A stretch of 64,000 bases of DNA from Eutypa lata (lineage: Eukaryota; Ascomycota; Sordariomycetes; Xylariales; Diatrypaceae): assembly GCA_022661535.1 (NCBI GenBank), contig JAKULF010000009.1, forward strand, positions 2,418,001 to 2,482,000, written 5' to 3'. Below the pieces are notes generated by a model. That model saw only the letters and a program-made list of their open reading frames with translations. It did no database searches and was not told where the DNA came from. Both the position numbers and the translations under genes were made by a program. How positions within the stretch are numbered: the first letter of the stretch is position 1; the number at the start of each line of letters is the position of its first letter. This document shows, piece by piece, positions 58,106 to 64,000 of the stretch.

Positions 58106-59087
58106 TTATGTAGACTTGATACCCTTGAGCAATCTATCCTCTACATCATCCAGAACAGAGTAGTGTGCAATAACCGCGAGATTCTCCGCCTCAGCCTTAA
58201 ATTGCTTGTCGGGATCGACACCAGGTCCGAACATCTGAGGGCCCTGAGGTCCCATCCCGGACATCTGCTGGGCCATTTGACTTGCGGCTGTTGGAGAAGG
58301 TTAGATAAAGACAGCTTTGACAACAGTACACATAAGAGCGTGAAGGAAACTCACCATTGTCACTACCGAGCAGGAAGTTGAAGACAGATTGTAGACCAAA
58401 ATAACACAGAAAGTACCAGCTGATACTAGACATCCACCTAGGATCCATCTCTCTGGTCGCAACACCTGCCTGCAACATGCTCTTGAACTTGATGGTGATG
58501 GGGAATGGCAACTTGATGATGACAAAGCCGCTGAAGAAGGCGTTGATCCAGCTCATGATCAAGGTGTTGGGGATCATCATAGCCATGTTATTCTTCATCA
58601 TACCCATCATACCATCCATAGCATTGGGATCGGTCATGGGGTTTGGCGGGGCCTGGCCGCGCTGGTCCGGGTTCTTGAGGAAAGCGCCCGTCTCATATGC
58701 ATTGGTGAGGTAGTCACGGCGCACACGGAAGGACGGCTCAGACAGGACGTGGTAGTTGGAACGGACGGCAACACCGTGGAGCATGGAGCGCTGCTCCCTC
58801 GTGGTCTTCTGGTCGACCTTCTTGGGCGGTGTGGTCATGAGAACGCTGGCATAGTGGCGTAGGATACCAGTCAGGACCTATAGAGAGAGTTGTCGTTAGC
58901 TTCATCTATTTATGTGACAGGACTAATAGGGACGTTCGTTTCCTTACCATAACCACCGTAATTGGCAACAGGATCCAGTAGCTTTAATATTTTGTCAGCA
59001 AACGGTATATCTCCACTCCGTATGTATCAGTAATACTCACAAAAGCTGAGGATCCCTATGGATCGTCTGAGCAGGTAATTGCGCCAT
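58106..59087 (-). CDS. EMC3: ER membrane protein complex subunit 3
   Basis: Exons 59041-59087, 58948-58981, 58355-58877 and 58106-58287 give 261 residues with agreeing phases. The first helix is split across exons (QLFYWILLPITVVMVLTGIL), followed by the basic loop MTTPPKKVDQKTTREQRS, a Met-rich loop (MDGMMGMMKNNMAMMIPNTL), and helices with NAFFSGFVIIKLPFPITIKFKS and ISWYFLCYFGLQSVF. These are the marks of EMC3, a member of the Oxa1/YidC/Get1 insertase superfamily and the catalytic core of the EMC, which inserts tail-anchored and multi-pass proteins into the ER membrane. The C-terminal cytosolic tail is Met/Gln-rich then charged. It converges on RPC25 with 146 bp between the stops and diverges from SPC2. 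Confidence 0.95.
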
Positions 59088-59567
59088 GGCTAAACAAATG
59101 GTATATCGCTACTGGCTTCTGCTTGAGACGATGTGGCATGCACTGTGAAAGGGTGAAGGACTGACGTTGACAGCTAAGGACTCGAGCTCAGACAACAAGT
59201 TGCTAGCGCTATCCAGCTAGCTGGGGCTAAGAGGCTGAAGCTTGGCACTCAGCATTTTGTGGCTGAACATATTGTAGTAAAAGCCTAGCACTAACTAGAG
59301 GCTCTAAAAGATGTGATTGGTGCCCCACCAATGGGATATCGGTACGTATTATGAAGCTTTGAAGCCACCTTTATGACCTTACGAATAGAATAAGTGGCCT
59401 TAAATAAGTTTAGCTGTGACGACAAGTGAACCAGCTCACTTATTCCATGAAATTAGTCTCAAACTAAGAAGCCATCTACTACATTTACATCCGTGTAGTC
59501 TTTACCCCCATCACCAATTTTTAGGATACCTCACCTACACAACCCAGTGGGAGAAAAGACAGACACA
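59088..59567. promoter_or_regulatory. Shared divergent promoter EMC3/SPC2
   Basis: 480 bp between the ATGs of two ER membrane biogenesis genes. It contains AAGCTT-type words and an inverted CCAAT-like ATTGG (59319-59323). Promoter function is inferred from the layout. Confidence 0.5.
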
Positions 59568-60524
59568 ATGGCCTCACAAGAGCGGATCACGGTTCACAAC
59601 CTGGCCGGTAAGATCAATTTCACCCACCACCCACTCCCCCTACTCACACACCACACATGCTAGATCACAGATCGGAACATCCAAGCTAACCTAACCTCGC
59701 CCTTGATTTTTTTCCCCCTCCAGACCTAAAGAACACCTCCGATGACGCGATCCCGAACTACCTGAACAGCCTGAAGTTCCGCCAGGACCACAAGCTGACG
59801 GACACGCGGCTGGCGCTGGGGTACGGGGCCTTCGCCATAGCGGCAGCCTGCTTCCTGTGGGACCGCCAGCTGGGCTTCGAGCAGACCAAGTACCTGACCG
59901 CGGGCGCCGTCGCCGTGTACGCCCTGCTCAATGGCCTGCTGACGTACTGGATCGCCTATGTCGAGCGCGGCATCGTCTACCAGGGCACTACGCCTGATGG
60001 GTCTAAGGTACGTTCGTTCGTTCGTTACGTGGCGGTGGGCAGTTGTGCTTTTTCTTATATACCTATACAACTATCTACCTCCCAAGGTTTTGAAGAATGG
60101 TGGGTGAACAAAGTGTCAATGATTAACAAAAACCTCCCCACAATAGATCTCCATCGCAACCTCAACCCAGAAGAATGTGCCGATCTACAACGTCAAGGTC
60201 ACCGTAACGCCCAAGGGCTCCAAGAAGGCGCAGACGATCGAGGTCGAGCCCTCCTTCACGGGCTGGTTCGACGTGCAGGGCCACTTCGTCGCGCTGCCGT
60301 TCCAGACCTTGTTGGCAACGTCGGTTCCCGCGATCGGACAGGTGGATCCTAAGAGGGTAGCTGCCACTACTACTACTACGGCTCCTGCTGGCTCATCTTC
60401 TAATCTGCTAGACGCAGATGCGGCAACTCTGGATGCTGTCCTGGGTTCTTCTTCCGAGGCGACGGGTGCGGATGCTGCCGGTGCTGCGGCAGGGGGCAAA
60501 AAGACGAAGCGGAGAAAGGCATAA
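59568..60524 (+). CDS. SPC2: Signal peptidase complex subunit SPC2 (SPC25)
   Basis: Exons 59568-59607, 59724-60007 and 60147-60524 join in phase to give 233 residues. Motifs: ERITVHNLADLKNTSDDAIP, LKFRQDHKLTDTRLALGYGA, a first helix (FAIAAACFLWD), a second (VAVYALLNGLLTYWIAYVE), then FTGWFDVQGHF. These fit the SPC25/SPC2 family, a two-helix subunit of the ER signal peptidase that tunes enzyme activity and contact with the Sec61 channel. The C-terminus is a low-complexity Thr/Ser/Ala-rich stretch ending in a basic KKTKRRKA, which faces the cytosol. Confidence 0.93.
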
Positions 60525-60834
60525 AGAATATATTTATATGCACAATGGTATTTCTAGCAGGCAGGTAGTAGCTATTACTAAGCTGTGCATTTACATTATC
60601 TCTCATGAAGCATTTCTCGACTGTCCTAAGCAACAGCCCGCGTATCATAGCGACTAGTCTAACATCCATGTCAAGCAAAATGACTTTCCGTGATCCTTCC
60701 CTTAATCCAGTGCATGATAACCAGCAATCCATCATCGCCAATGCAATATATCAATCATCTCTCCTTTATCCTAAGGAGAATGTCCTTTATCCTGAGGAGC
60801 ATGTCCTCCGTACGGCCCTGATTCCTAAACCTGC
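60525..60834. other. Convergent intergenic region SPC2/MMS19
   Basis: 310 bp between the two stops, presumably two overlapping 3' UTRs. A short direct repeat (TCCTTTATCCT) lies at about 60767 and 60783. Confidence 0.6.
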
Positions 60835-63800
60835 CTAGTTGAGATTAACCCAGGACTGTCGAGCAGCAAGTGCAACTCGTCTAATCTCTCGTACGGGGTC
60901 TCCGCAGGCCGCGCTCAGCGGGCGAAGAAGTGGCTTCCGATGAGGAATTAGGGTGTGTGCTTCAAATACCACCGGCAGCATGTAGAAGAAATCCAGCACC
61001 ATCTTGCGACAGGCACCTAAGTTATGTCAGGTTAGCTAGGCATCGAATCAAAAACAGGACAAAACATATCGATATACAACACAACGGATCACATCATCTT
61101 AGAAAATAACAAAACATGATATCGAGAGGTATAAATGACTTACTGAGCGCACGTTCATCGTGCGGCGAAACCAAGGGCGATTCAGAATCGGTGAGCTTTG
61201 AAAGCCCTGCTGCCTTACTCTTCATAATGCTCAGCTGGCACGCACTGATATAGACGTCAATCATGACATTAATCAAGGTACCAATGTGGGTCTTTAGTGC
61301 GTCTGGATCCTTTTCGAGGATACGTAATATCACAGTGAGGCAGGATGCCATCTCCACCCCTTGGTCCAGTATCCTCAAAGAGCGGATGGCAATACGAACG
61401 ATCTGTCCAACGTCGTCTGCATAGTGCTCATACTTAGCATACCTGAGCATCGAGAAAGTCGCGACGGCGTGGCTGACCACCTCGTAATGATTCTGGGTAT
61501 GTTGTTGGTCGTAAGGCGGAAGCCTAGAGAAGAGGGTAGGCCTCTCAGGGATGCACTTGTGGAGGTCCGGCTTGACGACATTGTGGTAAATCCATGCCGC
61601 AGCCAATCTCTTGCGAATGGCATGGTTCTCTTTGCGCAGGCACTCCTGAGGGCTCAGGAGTATTTCGAAGTTCTTAGCTAGCTGCCTGCCCATTGCCGAA
61701 CCAGCCAGTCCCGTTTCACAGACCAGATGGAGTAGTTTGTTCATCACGGGATCGCCTTGAAACCGAGCAACATCGCCGGATATGAAACACAGTACACTGC
61801 GTAGGACCCGAACAGCATCTGAAGACTTCGTTTCCTCTCCGTGCCATGCCAATACAAACAACCCTATGATCTGATGCTGTAGGGTCAACCATTGAGACTT
61901 CCGCTCGTCCCCTTTGATCACAAACTTGTTTGAGAGGATCGTCCAAATTGTATCTAACGTCACTCGCGTAACATCAGAGGATGGAATCGTCGGTACTTTG
62001 ACAAGTATATGATTTAGAGCTCGAAGAGCATACATGTGTGCCTTTTAATAGTTAGAAAATCGCCATAAAGGGGACTAAACATGGGTGTACTTACTTCGGG
62101 ATCTAAGACACCGGGATAGATGCCTCGGAGAATTCCCATTGACAATGGTGCGGTCCTATATTCATGGAGGGGGCTAATCCCTACATGGAAGTGCCCAATG
62201 GGCAAGATATCTTTGACGTCTTCTGTGCAGTCGGAACCCCCGTGGAAAAGTTTAAATGCATCTTGATCGACACACAGGGATTTTTGCTCATCTTCACTAA
62301 GAGCTCGGATAACTGAAGTAGCTAGCAGTGCAAGTTGATGGAGACAAATATCTTGCTGTGCGACCAATTTCCAATCATCATCTAAGACGAAGTCCTTGTG
62401 AAGCCCAACGCCCCACCGCTTGCCGCCGACTTCATCAGACATAGGGTATACATCAGTGAAGCGATGGTAGAGCTTCCGCAAAACACAGAGGCAGTATGCC
62501 AATAACTGTTGGTGGTCATTGAAGCCTCTTGCGCTTAGGTCCTTGGTTGCTTGAACCGTCGATTCATTGGTGCTTTTCATATACAGCTCAGTTTGTAAGG
62601 TCTGCTCGTATATGACAGCGAGCTTGTCGTACACTTCTGCAAAGAGTGGTTCTGACTTCATAGGGCGCTTAGAAAATCTTGCTGCTACAATTTCCAGAGA
62701 ACGTAAGGCGGCCTGGTTTATGGAAGATACGAAAGCAGACCAGTATTTCGGAGGTGCTTGCTTTGCCAACATCCAGAAGAAACCATCCAGAAAGGCGTGG
62801 ATTAGTGACATATAATCCGGTAGTGTCAACGATGCCTTCAAATCCTCTGAGTGCGCAATATCACATAGAGTAACGGCAACCTGTTTGATCTCCAAAACAA
62901 AATCATTCGAGTCTGATCGCGTCTCATAAAGTCTTTGTATTGACTCAATATACAAGAGTAGCAGTTGTTGAAAGCCTTGTGGATACTGAGGTATGGCTTT
63001 CTTCAAGGCTGAAGCTGCGGAACTGCGTAGTTCGTCATCAGGGACTCCTTGATCCATGTCGATGAAACTTGTGCCTTGCAATGGACACTCTATGGTGAGT
63101 TCCGAGAGCAATTGGAAGATTTCTGCACAGGTAGGATCTGTAATTAGTCTGTGAGGCCCAGCTCCATATGATACTTGGTCTACCAGCGCTGCCATCCCTT
63201 CCATGACCTTGTTCAATATCTCCACTCGCTCAGTAGTAGAATGATCTGATGACATTGTCCAAAGAGGTAAATACGTCTCAAAGTAGATATTGTCGCCAAA
63301 AAGATCATCTCTCAGCGGGTTCCCCGAGGATTTGGAAGCATCCTCATCGGCAACGAGATGTGATCGTACCAAAAGTATGGAATTCAACAGAGCCAAAAGG
63401 TCCCGTTGATGTGATGCCGACTTAGTTGATTTGATCGTATTCTGGACTTGGGTCAAAGCTGAGGCGACCATGGAGAATGACTTAGTGCTTGCTCCGAGAA
63501 TAGCAACAAGTAATCTGCCAGCCTGAGCAGCATATGCCGGGCTTTCCAAATCCTCTGCAAGGTCTCGCCACGCAGTATTGAAGAATAACCGCAAATCATC
63601 TTCGTCCAATCGTCTTGTTAGAGAAGTGATAACCTTCAATGTTGCCTCGATAGTTTCTTGTACCTCGCCATTTCGAACCTCATACTTGAGTGAACTCCAA
63701 ATCTGATCGACATACGGAACAACGCTTTGCTTCGAGTGGGCATACTGGCTGACACAGGCGTCGAGTGTTTGTAGTATATCCACCTTTACAGCGACTGTCA

Positions 63801-64000
63801 CTGCATCTCCTTGGTCAAGCTTGGCGACAAGATAGGGTATCGTATGGCTTGCAAGACGTTGATGTGCGGCGAAACACGATCTCACGGCGCGTTTGAGATC
63901 CTCTGGCGTTATTCCAGATGGTGTGGCAGAGGCTCGTATAGCGATGGGGAAATACGCAGAAAATCTCTTGAAAACCTCCGATGTGACATCATCTGAGGGA
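60835..64000 (-). CDS. MMS19: MMS19 HEAT-repeat protein, 5' end beyond window
   Basis: Three exons are visible: 62095 to beyond 64000, 61144-62041 and 60835-61016, with phases 0 and 1 in agreement, giving at least 994 residues. The protein is a chain of helical HEAT-type repeats (for example VKVDILQTLDACVSQY, IEATLKVITSLTRRL, YALRALNHILVKVP, FEILLSPQECLRKENH) and ends with GDPVREIRRVALAARQSW, matching the C-terminal repeat of MMS19. MMS19 (yeast Met18) is the targeting part of the cytosolic iron-sulfur assembly complex with CIA1 and CIA2, delivering Fe-S clusters to XPD, DNA polymerases and helicases. The N-terminal domain and start lie outside the window. Confidence 0.92.

Noticed and set aside
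1..64000. tRNA, rRNA and CRISPR features
   Set aside because: No convincing tRNA cloverleaf, rRNA segment or spaced-repeat array was found by eye; a model-based search would be decisive for tRNAs.

Overview
The window is nuclear DNA of a filamentous ascomycete (Pezizomycotina, most likely Sordariomycetes). The signs are short introns (about 45-150 bp) with GTRNGT donors and CTAAC-type branch sites, GC-rich exons set in AT-richer intergenic DNA, recognisably fungal proteins, and a nearly pure A/T tract that looks like repeat-induced point mutation (RIP). The species cannot be named from the sequence alone. All gene models were spliced by eye, with exon phases checked arithmetically. One conflict, in the membrane-anchored lectin-like gene, could not be resolved.

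Positions 1-39,500 are gene-poor and accessory in character. In order they hold a partial F-box/LRR gene (-), a type II membrane glycosyltransferase-like gene (+), a membrane-anchored fucose-lectin-like gene (+), a DUF1989 gene (+), cystathionine gamma-lyase (-), a second F-box gene (-), an NCS1 nucleobase/allantoin-type transporter (-), a poly(ADP-ribose) polymerase (-), two decayed genes (an amidohydrolase and an amidase), a small orphan gene (+), a 2.1-kb TIR-bounded A/T-degraded repeat element, and an MFS transporter (-). The gaps carry microsatellites, a 27-bp perfect palindrome, a 440-bp inverted-repeat element and many TAGGTA/TACCTA motifs.

Positions 39,700-64,000 are a dense housekeeping block whose genes nearly alternate in direction: SPT2 (-), ribosomal P2 (+), MPS1 kinase (+), mitochondrial bL21m (-), NSA2 (+), a NUFIP1/CCCH protein (-), RPC25 of RNA polymerase III (+), EMC3 (-), SPC2 (+) and MMS19 (-, runs off the end). 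Half of these serve ribosome or RNA production. Two divergent pairs share short promoters and a theme: bL21m/NSA2 (ribosome) and EMC3/SPC2 (ER membrane protein biogenesis). A diverged tandem duplication of about 740 bp lies between NSA2 and the NUFIP1 gene.

No defence island, CRISPR array, biosynthetic core enzyme or other complete new system is visible. The most interesting items are the TIR/RIP element with nested minisatellites, the tandem duplicated non-coding unit at 51.5-53 kb, the 9-nt microexon in NSA2, the lectin gene frame conflict, and the decayed catabolic genes near 28-30 kb.
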